Source of the DNA: Beta vulgaris subsp. vulgaris
Taxonomy: Eukaryota; Streptophyta; Magnoliopsida; Caryophyllales; Amaranthaceae
Direction of reading: 5' to 3'
Assembly: GCF_026745355.1 (NCBI RefSeq)
Contig: NC_079206.1
Span: 44,765,216 to 44,829,215 of the forward strand
DNA: 64,000 bases
The notes under the pieces are model-generated. The model had not been told where the DNA came from. It saw only the letters and a program-made list of their open reading frames with translations, and did no database searches. How positions within the stretch are numbered: the first letter of the stretch is position 1; every line of letters starts with the position of its first letter. Made by a program: the position numbers and the translations under genes. This document shows positions 1 to 11,486 of this stretch, piece by piece.

Positions 1-2390
1 ATGAACAGAATCTTTCACGAGTTTTTAGATAAGTTCGTAGTGGTTTTCATTGATGACATTTTGATATATTCGAGGAATGAAACCGAGCATGATGAACATT
101 TAAGAATTATCTTGGAAACCTTGAGAAAGAACCAACTATATGCCAAGTTCTCTAAGTGTGAGTTTCGTTTGGAGAAAGTAGCATTCTTGGGTCATTTTGT
201 GTCTAAGGAAGGAGTCTCTGTAGATCCTGCTAAGATTCAAGCTGTGAGTGAGTGGCCAACTCCAAAGAGTGTGACTGACATTAGAAGTTTCTTGGGTTTA
301 GCTGGCTATTATAGGAGATTTGTGAGGGATTTCTCAAAGATAGCGAGACCTATGACTAATTTAATGAAAAAGGAGTCCAAGTTTGAGTGGAATGAGAAGT
401 GTGAGGAAGCTTTCCAGATCTTGAAGATCGTTTAACCACTGCACCTGTCTTAACCCTACCTGATGGGAATGAGGGATTTGAGGTCTATATGATGTGCTTC
501 GAAGAATGGTTTGGGTTGTGTATTGCAACAGAATGGTAAGGTAATAGCTTATGCATCGCGTCAACTGAAACCTTATGAGGCTAATTACCCTACCCATGAT
601 CTAGAGTTAGCTGCCATAGTGTTTGCATTGAAGATTTGGAGACATTATCTTTATGGGGAACTTGCAAGATATTACAGACCATAAGAGCTTGAAGTACATA
701 TTTACCCAAAAAGACTTGAATATGAGGCAAAGAAGATGGCTAGAGTTGATTAAGGATTACGATCTAGACATCCAGTATCATGAGGGGAAAGCAAATGTGG
801 TTGCTGACGCCTTGAGTCGGAAATCGAGTCATAGCTTGAGTGCTTTGATAGTCCCTGAGGAGTTTGTAGAGATATGCAAAGGTTGAACCTAGAAATTTTA
901 AATCCTGGGGAAAGAGGCTAGATTAGTAACTTTCTTTGGGAGTGTCAGTTTTCGATGAGATCATTGAGGGTCAAGCCGGGGATGAGCATCTAGATAAGAT
1001 TAAAGAGAAAATGAAGCAAGGTAAGGAAGTAGACTTCAAGATTCATGATGATGGGAGTCTAAGGTTTAAAGGAAGGTGGTGTGTACCACAGAAGTGCAAC
1101 GACCTAAAAGACGTCTTATGGATGAGGGCATAATACTCCGTATTCTGTGCACCCTGGGGGTGACAACTGTATAAGGACTTAAGGTGATATATTGGTGGCC
1201 GAACATGAACGAGAGTAGCTGAGTATGTGTCTAAGTGTCTAACCTGTCAGAAAGTGAAGATAATAAGAGGCCCATGGGGACAGTCCAACCACTAGAGGTT
1301 CCTGGATGGAAGTGGGATTCGATTTCTATGGACTTTGTGACTGCCTTACCCAAGTCGAGGAGTGGAAATGATACCATTTGGGTTATAGTGGATAGACTGA
1401 CCAAGTCCGCTGTTTTCATACCTATTAAGGAGACATGGAAGAAGAAGCAACTCGCTACAACCTATATCAAGCATGTAGTGAGTTGCACGGAGTTCCAAAG
1501 GACATTATTTCGACGTGACTCTAGATTTCTATCTAAGTTTTGGAAAAAGGTCCAATCAAACCTTGGGACAACATTAAAGATGAGTACCGCCTTTCACCCT
1601 GCGACCGATGGTCAGACTGAGAGGACTAACCAAACTATGGAGACATGTTGCGAGCTTGTGCTATAGATTTTCAAGGAAGTTGGAGGACCAATTAGATTTA
1701 ATTGAGTTCTCTTACAATAATAGTTACCATGCGAGTATCAAGATGGCACCTTTTGAGGCTTATATGGACGGAAGTGTAGAAGTCCCATTTGCTGGAATGA
1801 CTATAGTGAGAATGTAGTTTTGGGGACGGAATTCATTGAGGAGACCGTCAAGAACGTTAGGTTGATTCAGGCGCGAATTCAAGCTGCGCAAGATAGGCAG
1901 AAGAGTTATGCAGACTTAAAACGGCGCGAAGATGAGTTCGCTGTAGGTGATAAAGTATTCCTGAAAGTATCACCCACCAAAGGCGTTATGAGATTTGGGA
2001 AAAAGGGCAAGCTGAGTGCTAAATATGTAGGCCCATATGAGATTTTGGAGCGCATTGGGAAAGTAGCTTATAGATTGGCATTGCCAATGGAATTTGAAAA
2101 GATGCATGTGTTTCATATATCCCAATTGAAGCGCTATATCCCTGATGAGCGCCTGTTTAGAGCCTGAACGAGTTCAGATAGATAGTAGCCTCACTTATGA
2201 GGAAAGACCTGTCAAGATTCTCGACAGGAAAGTGCGTAGTACGCGTAACAAGGATGTTCATATTGTCAAAGTTCTTTGGTCTAACCACGAGTCAGAAGAG
2301 GCAACGTGGGAAGCCGAAGAGGATATGAAGAAAAAGTATCCAGACCTATTCCTTGAGGTGAGTTACGAGGGCGTAACTCGTTTTCTTTAA
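1..2390 (+). pseudogene. Ty3/gypsy chromovirus pol, 3' part (copy 1: RT end, RNase H, integrase, chromodomain)
   Basis: This is the C-terminal part of a gypsy polyprotein that begins upstream of the window. In order it shows the RT palm with the catalytic [11 protein letters not shown] motif (about 46-84) and the RT thumb (to about 430). RNase H follows (about 480-880, with the conserved DALSR near its end), then the integrase zinc-finger region (about 1140-1260) and the integrase core (MDFVTALP near 1329; [16 protein letters not shown] near 1600). The integrase C-terminus has a KYVGPYEILERIG GPY/F-type motif (about 2021), and a chromodomain ends the frame (about 2195-2380, with VLWSNHESEEATWEAEED). 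The frame is broken repeatedly by small indels, and the RNase H DASK motif is destroyed. Gene order and chromodomain place it in the plant chromoviruses; the very long LTR points to Tekay/Del. It is non-functional. Confidence 0.93.
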
Positions 2391-2670
2391 GGGGGTAGAA
2401 TGCGATAAATTTCGCGCTTTTTGTCTATTTTTATGAGATTTTCAGTATATGTATGCCTATGTTGGGCAATTTGCACATGTTAGTGCAAAAGAAGTAGAGT
2501 CTCCGCATAAGAAAAGTGTTCATAAGTAACACAAGTGTTTTAAAAATGGGAAAGTGCACGAGAGGCACTACCTTTCTTCAAAAGATTTTCGAAATGATGA
2601 GTTCAAACTTTCGAAAGCACGAGGGTTTTGTGTTAAGTTTCGGGACGAAACTTCTTTTAAGGGGGTAGAC
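2391..2670 (+). other. Gypsy copy 1 3' untranslated region with two polypurine-tract-like sites
   Basis: Non-coding stretch between the end of pol and LTR A. The sequence TTTAAGGGGGTAGA occurs just after the pol stop (about 2387-2399). It occurs again immediately before the LTR (TTTTAAGGGGGTAGAC, about 2655-2670). The second copy is in the right place to be the plus-strand primer tract. The same pair exists in copy 2. Confidence 0.7.
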
Positions 2671-5121
2671 TGTAATCCCCCACATTTTTAAAGGATTTTC
2701 ATAAATATATTAAGTTATTTATGTAGTTATATTTAAATCCAAATGAGTTTGGAAAATGATTTGACTTTTAAAAAGGGTTGACTATTTTAAAAGTCAACTA
2801 AAAATATTTTTATGACTTAATAAAATTGAAATTTTTAATTAAGCGATGTTTAATAAAAGTTTAATATTAAAATATTTATTAAAAAAAACTTAATGGAATC
2901 GAAACCCAAAAGAATAAAAAGGGAAAGATATTTGATGACTAAAGTCCTAATGACCATCTTTTAGTCATCAAATAAATTTAATCTATTTTCTAAATCTAAT
3001 TTATCTCTTTTCCTAACCAAAAGGATTAGCCTTTTTAAATATCCTAAAACCCAATATTTTTCCACCCAATTATTTTCTTCATTCACGTCCTTCATACTTC
3101 TTCCCTCACTCGACATTTTCTCTCTCCTCCTTCTTGTGCGTGAGTTTCATTTTTCTCTCAAAAATCGTTTCTTCTTCGCTAAGTAACGTTTCTTGTTGAA
3201 CAAGAAACGTCACAAATATTTTCTTGAAGCCAAAACTGCTGCCCGCCTCTCCTTGTCCTGCTGGCCCCCTCCTTCCTCCATTTGGTTGTTTTTCTTTACT
3301 TCTCCTTTAAGATTCCATTAAAGTTCTAATTTTTATTGTTATTTTATTATATTTACATGATTTATGATTTGATTATTATTTATTATGAAGAAATTTGTTT
3401 TTCGCATATGTATAAAGAAAAAATTTCAGATTTATTATTTTTAGTTTTAATCATGAAAGATATGGTTTTTAGGGTTTTAAATCACTAGAAACGTATATTT
3501 AAAGTATGAATATGAATTTTGATTGGAATACGATTTTTATATGCATTTAAAATATTTTCAGAAGTTTAGAAAATTTTATAGATGCTGGAAATTCAGAAAG
3601 TTAGTATTTTAAGGTTTTTAATGATTTTTAATCACTAGAATAGTTTACTATACTAGGGATTAAAAATAAGAGAGTTTAAATTATAAAAACGATTTTTAAA
3701 GACGTTTAAAAGGGTTTGGGACGTTTTAAAGTTGCTGTATTTTTTTTAGTTCAAGTATTTACTTATTATTTATTGTTGTAGGCGGAGAATTCATAGTAGG
3801 GGACTTTTAGACATAAAAGTGGCCTACCGTTGCGTTTATACAAGGTACGTACATAGTCTACGTGCTATATGGTTAGAAACATGCTTAGGGATGTTTTTAT
3901 TTTGTAGTATCATGTATAGGACCTGCTGTTCATATATATGATTTACTGAGATTGCTTTACATGTTACCTGCCTGTGTGCTACATGTAAACTAAGAATATG
4001 TATAAGTAAGATTGTTTGTATGGAAGTTTGATGCAAGCAGATAAGTTTAGTTTGGTATTAATTCGTGAGTGAATTAATGTAAGTAATTGGAATCATGTGT
4101 TACATAGATTCTTTGAAGTTATTTATTTATCTTATAAGAACCGTGGATCTTATTTGGTAATTATGAGTTATACCTATATAAAGGTACAGTTTACTGTTGG
4201 CTAGGTTCAACAGGCAAGTTAGTAAAGAATAAAAGAAGTTAAAAGAGTCTTGATGATAAGTTGTGAACACTTGTTAATTCTAAGATAAAAAGGAGTTTTG
4301 TGATGTATGTGATATTTAGTTATATGTGTTGTGTTGTTGGTTGTGCAACACAAGTATAAAATGAATGCAACGTAAAGTGAAACGAGAATAGGTTATAGAC
4401 TTTAGACTGGTGCACGTCTAGAGTTGGACACTAAGGGTTGGATACATAGTCCGCCGTGATATGTATTTTCCTAGGATTGGATTGATCACCTTCCTTTTAG
4501 TCAAAGGTTCCTCGATATCGCAGGTCAATTTGGAATATGTTGGTAGCTCCCATATTCCTATTCAGTATAGACAACTCGTCCCATAACTATTCCATTTAAA
4601 GAAGAAATAAAGTTTAGAGTCTAGTTCAGTAAGAGTACGTCATCGCAGTTTGTTATTATGTATTATTATTTATGTTGTAGTATCATGTTTAGGATTATTT
4701 ATGTCTGATATGTAGTACTCAGCTTTGCTGATTACGTGCTTGTCTGTGTTTGTGATCATGGCTTTGCCTATTGATCCTGTGGTGATCCTTCGGGGGAGCA
4801 GAGTCAAGAAAGCATTGACATTACAGGTTCGAAGATGCATACCATTGGGGAATCTGGAATGGAGAGGCTTTTGTGACATTAGAGTATTTAAGTTTTCTAG
4901 GAATTTATATTTTCAGACTTTAGCTTTAAGTTGGTGTGTTTCAGTTCAAACATTGTTTGTTTTTTCATAAGTTAATAAAGTTGATTTTTTTTAGTAAATT
5001 ATTTTCCGCTGCAAAATTCTGAGTAAGCCGAAACGTTATCACACGGGCGATAATGCCTGGGTAATTCTCTAGATTTGTTATAAAAGTATTTTCTAGAAAG
5101 AGAGAATTATCGGGTGTTACA
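2671..5121 (+). repeat. LTR A (shared LTR of the tandem gypsy pair), 2451 bp
   Basis: Starts TGTAATCCCCC directly after a polypurine tract and ends GGGTGTTACA directly before a tRNA-type primer-binding site. The ends form the usual TG...CA with a short inverted repeat. It matches LTR B (11487-13960) almost throughout, with most differences being short indels. A TATA-like box lies at 4175-4182 and an AATAAA-containing stretch near 4974, consistent with U3-R-U5 organisation. Confidence 0.93.
4175..4182 (+). promoter_or_regulatory. TATA box of LTR A
   Basis: TATATAAA in the context CCTATATAAAGGTACAG, about 1.5 kb into the LTR. LTR B has the same sequence at 13003-13010. It is the best candidate for the retrotransposon transcription start. 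Confidence 0.55.
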
Positions 5122-5124
5122 AAG

Positions 5125-5136
5125 TGGTATCAGAGC
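5125..5136 (+). other. Primer-binding site, initiator tRNA-Met type
   Basis: TGGTATCAGAGC lies 3 bases after the end of LTR A. This is the standard plant LTR-retrotransposon primer site complementary to the 3' end of initiator methionyl-tRNA. It fixes the 5' boundary of the internal region. Confidence 0.85.
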
Positions 5137-5850
5137 TTTAGGTTAGTTTAAACTTATAGGCGCCTAAACTAACTAACTTATTAAGTGACTTTAGTTTTAA
5201 GTTACCTAGCTTATGGGTTATTTGAAGGAAACTTAGTATGCTCCTACGTTTCATTTCGAAAAGTGAGACAAAAATATTTTGAGGATCAAAATTTTTTTTT
5301 AGAACCAAATTTTTCGGAAATTGAGGTTCGAAATTTGTGTTTTTTTTCGAAAGGTTGAGGAGTCCGAAAAAAAAAAAAAAAAATTCGAAAAACGTGCGAC
5401 GTTCGGAAAAAAAAAAAAATTTCGAGTGAATTTTTTTTTTCGAGTAACCTTGGAGTTCAAAATTTTTCTTAGAAAATTTATTTTAGGCACAAAAGTAATG
5501 TTATTTATAAAAAGTGTCTGCATTATTTTTCATGCCTTTAAGGTTTATAGCATGACATTGTGAGAATGGGTAGTATAAGAAGGGCATATAGGATAGAAAT
5601 ATTATATGCCTGCATTGAAAAATAGTTCAGCATCATCATATTTTCTTCCCTGCAAATAAAGTGCATTATTATTTTTCTTCCCTACTAATGATGCATGAAT
5701 GTTTTCTTCCCTGCTAATTGTTATATCCTTCTTGCCTATTAAGGTGTTATATTTTACATGCCTTTGTTTTGTTTACCCTTTGATTCTTGGTGGGAACACG
5801 TTAAGGAAGAGTGCTAAACCTTTTGGTTATTGTGATGTAGCTCTACTATT
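5137..5850 (+). other. Gypsy leader with homopolymer-rich quasi-repeats
   Basis: No credible gene. Between about 5280 and 5470 the sequence alternates TTCGAAA/TTCGGAAA words with long A and T runs (up to 17 A). The short frames this creates on both strands are low-complexity artefacts. Homopolymers this long are also prone to sequencing error. Confidence 0.6.
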
Positions 5851-6242
5851 ATGGCTGCAAATTTAGGAAACTATTTTAACCCTATCGTCCTGACTGACGA
5901 TGAAGACGACGACCATCATCCACCCATTGACCATAGGGAATATGAAGAACTGCATTGGATAATGCGTCGCATCTTGAGAAGACATATGCTAGGGATGATG
6001 AAGTCATCATAGAAATGGATCATGCTAGAGGTACTACCAGGGAAGACATATATGATGCATGTATGAGGGTTGAATCTGAACCTGAGGAAGACTTGGACAC
6101 CATACCTACTAGGCAGTCTAAGATCAAGAGAAAATTCGTTGACTACTATGAGACTGACGAAGAGGACGAAGTTAGTGATGAAGACTTTGTACCTCAACAA
6201 TATAAGGAAGATAAGGATAAGGATGGCAGTGTAGTGCCATAG
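5851..6242 (+). pseudogene. Acidic extra ORF between primer site and gag (one frameshift)
   Basis: An ATG at 5851 opens a frame starting MAANLGNYFNPIVL and then a run of Asp/Glu/His. Near 5950 a one-base shift moves the reading into a second frame, open to the stop at 6240-6242. The whole would be about 130 residues. It is rich in Asp and Glu with short Lys/Arg patches (for example IKRKFVDYYETDEEDE) and has no zinc knuckle or recognisable capsid fold. It lies upstream of gag, where plant chromoviruses normally have only leader. It could be an extra ORF, a detached N-terminal extension of Gag, or captured host sequence. I do not recognise it. Confidence 0.5.
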
Positions 6243-6248
6243 GTTATA

Positions 6249-6268
6249 AACATATTATATATATATAT

Positions 6269-6334
<66 letters not shown>
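6249..6334. repeat. (TA)n microsatellite
   Basis: Nearly uninterrupted alternating T/A for about 85 bases between the acidic ORF and gag. It has probably expanded after insertion. Confidence 0.95.
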
Positions 6335-6335
<1 letters not shown>

Positions 6336-6770
6336 GTACTAAGGTTTTAGTTATAAGAATAATGTTGGGTATGTGCCAACAAGACAAAAGTGTTTTATAG
6401 GATTAGCATTTTAGGAAATATATATATACTAGTGTGTTATTTTATTTCACATTTTTCTTTTTCCCTTCTATGGAAGAATAAAATTTAGTTTGTTTATTCA
6501 AGGAGTAAGAATTTATTTTTGGGTACATAATGGGGAATTTTTTTTTTATTTTCATTATGTGATTACAATTTTCTTGCTTAAATTCATACGAATATGAATT
6601 TATTTACGTGAAAACTGATGAATATTAGTGAACATTCCATGTTGAAACTTAGTGAAATTGTATGTTGATGCGATCTTTAGTGATCAAATCAAGTATTGTC
6701 TTGCTTAGATGACTATAAAAGTTTTCTGGAACCTGAGTAGAGTTATATTACTTTCAGGTCCCGAAGTAGA

Positions 6771-7690
6771 ATGGCTAACAACACTGAACTAGCGATGCTA
6801 TTCGCCTCTTGGCGGAGAAACTGAACAGGACAAGGTTGAACGTCCAGAGACTGCTGGAGAGATGTTTGAAAGACTGTCCAAAGTGAAACCACCTTATTTA
6901 AGGGACAAGCTGACCCTACTTCCTAGAAACTGGATTAGGGAATTTGAAAAGTTTTTGAGGTAGTAATTGCCCTGCTGATATGAGAGTAGGACAAGCTGTT
7001 TTATACCTAAAGATGAGGCTGATTGTGGTGGAGAGAAAATGGGGCTAGATTGAGTGCTGCTGAGGGATTCAATTGGGAAGCCTTTGTGATTGTGCTGAGA
7101 GGAAAGTTTTACCCTGCCTTCATGAAGAGCAGAAAGCCCAAGAGTTCATCAACCTTAGAATGGGTAGTATGACATTTCTGAATACTATAGTAAGTTTATA
7201 ACCTTGTCTAGGTTTGCACCTGAGGTGGTAGCTACTAGAAGCTTAAGGCTCAGAGGTTCGAACAGGGGTTGACTGATGAATCCACTGGGATTAGGGGGTG
7301 AGACCTTTACATCCTTAGATGTAGTGTATGGGAGAGCTTCTCATATTTATGGTTGCAATCGAGAAGGATAAGAAGGCTGGAATAGTTGGTGAAGAAGAGA
7401 AGAGGTTAGTACTGGGGGAAACCAAGGTAACTTTAAGAAAAACCGGAATGGGAATGGGAACTTTCAAGGAAGAACAACCAGGATAACGTAGTCAGGGTAG
7501 ACCTGAGAGGGTTCACAATTGCAAGTTCTGTGCGACAAAAACCATCCTGGGAGAGACTGTAAGGAGAGCCAGTGACCTGCCATTATTTCAGAAGAAGGGC
7601 ACAGAGAGTATGAGTGCTACGCTAAGCACGGAAAAGGTTTGAGATCAGGGAAACAGTAATCAGGCTAACCAGGGTCAAATCAGTAGGGAA
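6771..7690 (+). pseudogene. Gypsy gag (capsid and zinc knuckle), broken
   Basis: The ATG at 6771 opens a short frame; continuation requires several frame changes. Recognisable pieces are the capsid core around 6900-7330 (WIREFEKF, VLRGKFYPAFMK, RFAPEVVA, GETFTSLDVVYGRASH) and a zinc-knuckle zone at about 7510-7620 containing HNCKFC and a second Cys-rich stretch. This is the retrotransposon Gag type of plant chromoviruses, which packages element RNA. At least eight indels or stops make it non-coding. Confidence 0.85.
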
Positions 7691-7799
7691 CCAGGGTCCT
7701 AAGCCTGGAGGTCAGAATAACCAAGGGAACCATAGTAGGCCTACTGCTAATGATAATCCTACCCAGAACAAACCTGCAGGAAAAGTGTTCGTGATGAGT

Positions 7800-10700
7800 C
7801 ATACGAGGCAGAGAGATCTGCGGATGTGGTAACTGGTAATTTCTCTATCAATTCAGTTTTCGTTAAAACGTTATTCGATTCGGGGGCTACTATTCTTTTA
7901 TTTCGCCTTCTGTTTTAAAGAGTCTGGGATTGGTGGAGTATGAGTCAATTGACTTGTCTGTTAGTATTCCTACTGGGGAAGTCGTTAAGTGTACTAAGTT
8001 GTTAAGAACTTACCTTTGAAGATAGGAGGGAGTGTCTTTCCATCCGATTTGATCGAGTTTAACTTAGGAGATTTAGATGTGATTCTTGGGATGAACTGGT
8101 TGAGTCATTACAAGGCCAGGATCGATTGTGAAGTCCAGAAAGTAGTGTTGAGAAACCCTTCGGGAAAATTTACCTCATATAGACGATTTGGGAAACCTAA
8201 AAACTTTGGGTGATCTCTGCTCTGCAAGTGCAGAAGTTGATGAGAAAGGGGTGTGAGCTGTTTTTCTGTAGCGTGCAAGATGTGAGTAAAAAAGTCGAGT
8301 TAAAACTTGAGGATGTTCCAATAGTGAATGAGTTTATGGACGTATTTCCGAGTGAAATTTCAGGTATGCCGCCTGCAAGAGCTGTCGAGTTTACCATAGA
8401 CTTAGTTCCTGGAACTGCACCTATATCTAAGGCACCTTATAGAATGGCACCTCCTGAGATGAGTGAGTTAAAGACACAATTGCAAGAACTTTTGGATAAG
8501 GGTTATATCAGACCTAGTGCATCGCCTTGGGGAGCTCCTGTTTTGTTCGTGAAGAAAAAGGATGGGAGTATGAGTTATGTATAGACTATAGGGAGTTGAA
8601 TAATGTTACCATCAAAAACAAGTACCCTTTGCCTAGAATAGATGACCTATTCGATCAACTTAATGGAGCGAGTGTGTTCTCGAAGATTGACTTACGTTCA
8701 GGATATCATCAATTGAGGGTAGCTGATAAGGATGTACCTAAGACTGCCTTATAAACGCGTATGGTCACTACGAGTTCACTGTAATGCCATTTGGGTTAAC
8801 CAATGCTCCTGCTATATTTATGGATTGATGAATAGAATCTTTCACGAGTTTTTAGATAAGTTCGTAGTGGTTTTCATTGATGACATTTTGATATTCGAGG
8901 AATGAAACCGACATGATGAACATTTGAGGATTATCTTGGAAACCTTGAGGAAGAACCAACTATATGCCAAGTTCTCTAAGTGTGAGTTTCGTTTGGAGAA
9001 AGTAGCATTCTTGGGTCATTTTGTGTCTAAGGAAGGAGTCTCTGTAGATCCTGCTAAGATTCAAGCTGTGAGTGAGTGGCCAACTCCAAAGAGTGTGACT
9101 GACATTAGAAGTTTCTTGGGTTTAGCTGGCTATTATAGGAGATTTGTGAGGGATTTCTCAAGATAGCGAGACCTATGACTAATTTAATGAAAAAGGAGTC
9201 CAAGTTTGAGTGGAATGAGAAGTGTGAGGAAGCTTTCCAGATCTTGAAGATCGTTTAACCACTGCACCTGTCTTAACCCTACCTGATGGGAATGAGGGAT
9301 TTGAGGTCTATAGTGATGCTTCGAAGAATGGTTTGGGTTGTGTATTGCAACAGAATGGTAAGGTAATAGCTTATGCATCGCGTCAACTGAAACCTTATGA
9401 GGCTAATTACCCTACCCATGATCTAGAGTTAGCTGCCATATGTTGCATTGAAGATTTGGAGACATTATCTTTATGGGCAACTTGCAAGATATTACAGACC
9501 ATAAGAGCTTAAGTACATATTTACCCAAAAAGACTTGAATATGAGCAAAAGAGATGGCTAGAGTTGATTAAGGATTACGATCTAGACATCCAGTATCATG
9601 AAGGGAAAGCAAATGTGGTTGCTGACGCCTTGAGTCGGAAATCGAGTCATAGCTTGAGTGCTTTGATAGTCCCTGAGGAGTTTGTAGAGATATGCAAAGG
9701 TTGAACCTAGAAATTTTAAATCCTGGGGAAAGAGGCTAGATTAGTAACTTTCTTTGGGAGTGTCAGTTTTCGATGAGATCATTGAGGGTCAAGGGATGAG
9801 CATCTAGATAAGATAAAGAGAAAATGAAGCAAGGTAAGGAAGTAGACTTCAAGATTCATGATGATGGGAGTCTAAGGTTTAAAGGAGGTGGTGTGTACCA
9901 CAAAGTGCAACGACCTAAAAGACGTCTTATGGATGAGGGGCATAATACTCCGTATTCTGTGCACCCTGGGGGTGACAAGTGTATAAGGCTTAAGGTAATA
10001 TTGGTGGCCGAACATGAACGAGAGGTAGCTGAGTATGTGTCTAAGTGTCTAACCTGTCAGAAAGTGAAGATAGACCATAAGAGGCCCATGGGGACAGTCC
10101 AACCACTAGAGGTTCCTGGATGGAAGTGGGATTCGATTTCTATGGACTTTGTGACTGCCTTACCCAAGTCGAGGAGTGGAAATGATACCATTTGGGTTAT
10201 AGTGGATAGACTGACCAAGTCCGCTGTTTTCATACCTATTAAGGAGACATGGAAGAAGAAGCAACTCGCTACAACCTATATCAAGCATGTAGTGAGTTGC
10301 ACGGAGTTCCAAAGGACATTATTTCGATCGTGACTCTAGATTTCTATCGAAGTTTTGGAAAAAGGTCCAATCAAACCTTGGGACAACATTAAAGATGAGT
10401 ACCGCCTTTCACCCTGCGACCGATGGTCAGACTGAGAGGACTAACCAAACTATGGAGGACATGTTGCGAGCTTGTGCTATAGATTTTCAAGGGAGTTGGG
10501 AGGACCAATTAGATTTAATTGAGTTCTCTTACAATAATAGTTACCATGCGAGTATCAAGATGGCACCTTTTGAGGCGTTATATGGACGGAAGTGTAGAAG
10601 TCCCATTTGCTGGAATGACTATAGTGAGAATGTATTTTGGGGACGAATTCATTGAGGAGACCGTCAAGAACGTTAGATTGATTCAGGCTCGAATTCAAGC

Positions 10701-11208
10701 TGCGCAAGATAGGCAGAAGAGTTATGCAGACTTAAAACGGCGCGAAGATGAGTTCGCTGTAGGTGATAAAGTATTCCTGAAAGTATCACCCACCAAAGGC
10801 GTTATGAGATTTGGGAAAAAGGGCAAGCTGAGTGCTAAATATGTAGGCCCATATGAGATTTTGGAGCGCATTGGGAAAGTAGCTTATAGATTGGCATTGC
10901 CAATGGATTTGAAAAGATGCATGATGTGTTTCATATATCCCAATTGAAGCCGTATATCCCTGATGAGCCCATGTGTTAGAGCCTGAACGAGTCAGATAGA
11001 TAGTAGCCTCACTTATGAGGAAAGACCTGTCAAGATTCTCGACAGGAAAGTGCGTAGTACGCGTAACAAGGATGTTCATATTGTCAAAGTTCTTTGGTCT
11101 AACCACGAGTCAGAAGAGGCAACGTGGGAAGCCGAAGAGGATATGAAGAAAAAGTATCCAGACCTATTCCTTGAGGTGAGTTACGAGGGCGTAACTCGTT
11201 TTCTTTAA
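7800..11208 (+). pseudogene. Gypsy pol copy 2: protease, RT, RNase H, integrase, chromodomain
   Basis: Aspartic protease: LFDSGA near 7871 and the downstream VILGMNWL motif near 8081. RT: a [13 protein letters not shown] block near 8618, [14 protein letters not shown] near 8680 and the catalytic FIDD near 8873. RNase H: DASKNGLG near 9313 is intact here, unlike in copy 1, and DALSR lies near 9625. Integrase: HPGGDKC near 9961, CLTCQK near 10044, MDFVTALP near 10141 and [17 protein letters not shown] near 10410. A GPY/F-type block (about 10835) and a chromodomain (about 11010-11200) complete the order. Stops and frameshifts occur throughout, several identical to those of copy 1. Confidence 0.93.
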
Positions 11209-11486
11209 GGGGGTAGAATGCGATAAATTTGCGCTTTTTGTCTATTTTTATGAGATTTTCATGTATATGTATGCCTATGTTGGGCAATTTGCACATGTTA
11301 GTGCAAAAGAAGTAGAGTCTCCGCATAAGAAAAGTGTTCATAAGTGACACAAGTGTTTTAAAAATGGGAAAGTGCACGAGAGCACTACCTTCTTTCAAAG
11401 ATTTTCGAAATGATGAGTTCAAACTTTCGAAAGCACGAGGGTTTTGTGTTAAGTTTCGGGACGAAACTTCTTTTAAGGGGGTAGAC
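11209..11486 (+). other. Gypsy copy 2 3' untranslated region with duplicated polypurine-like tracts
   Basis: Mirrors 2391-2670. TTTAAGGGGGTAGA follows the pol stop (about 11205-11217). TTTTAAGGGGGTAGAC touches the start of LTR B (about 11471-11486). Confidence 0.7.

Noticed and set aside
5299..5563. Lys/Phe-rich ORFs on both strands
   Set aside because: Generated by A/T homopolymers in the gypsy leader.
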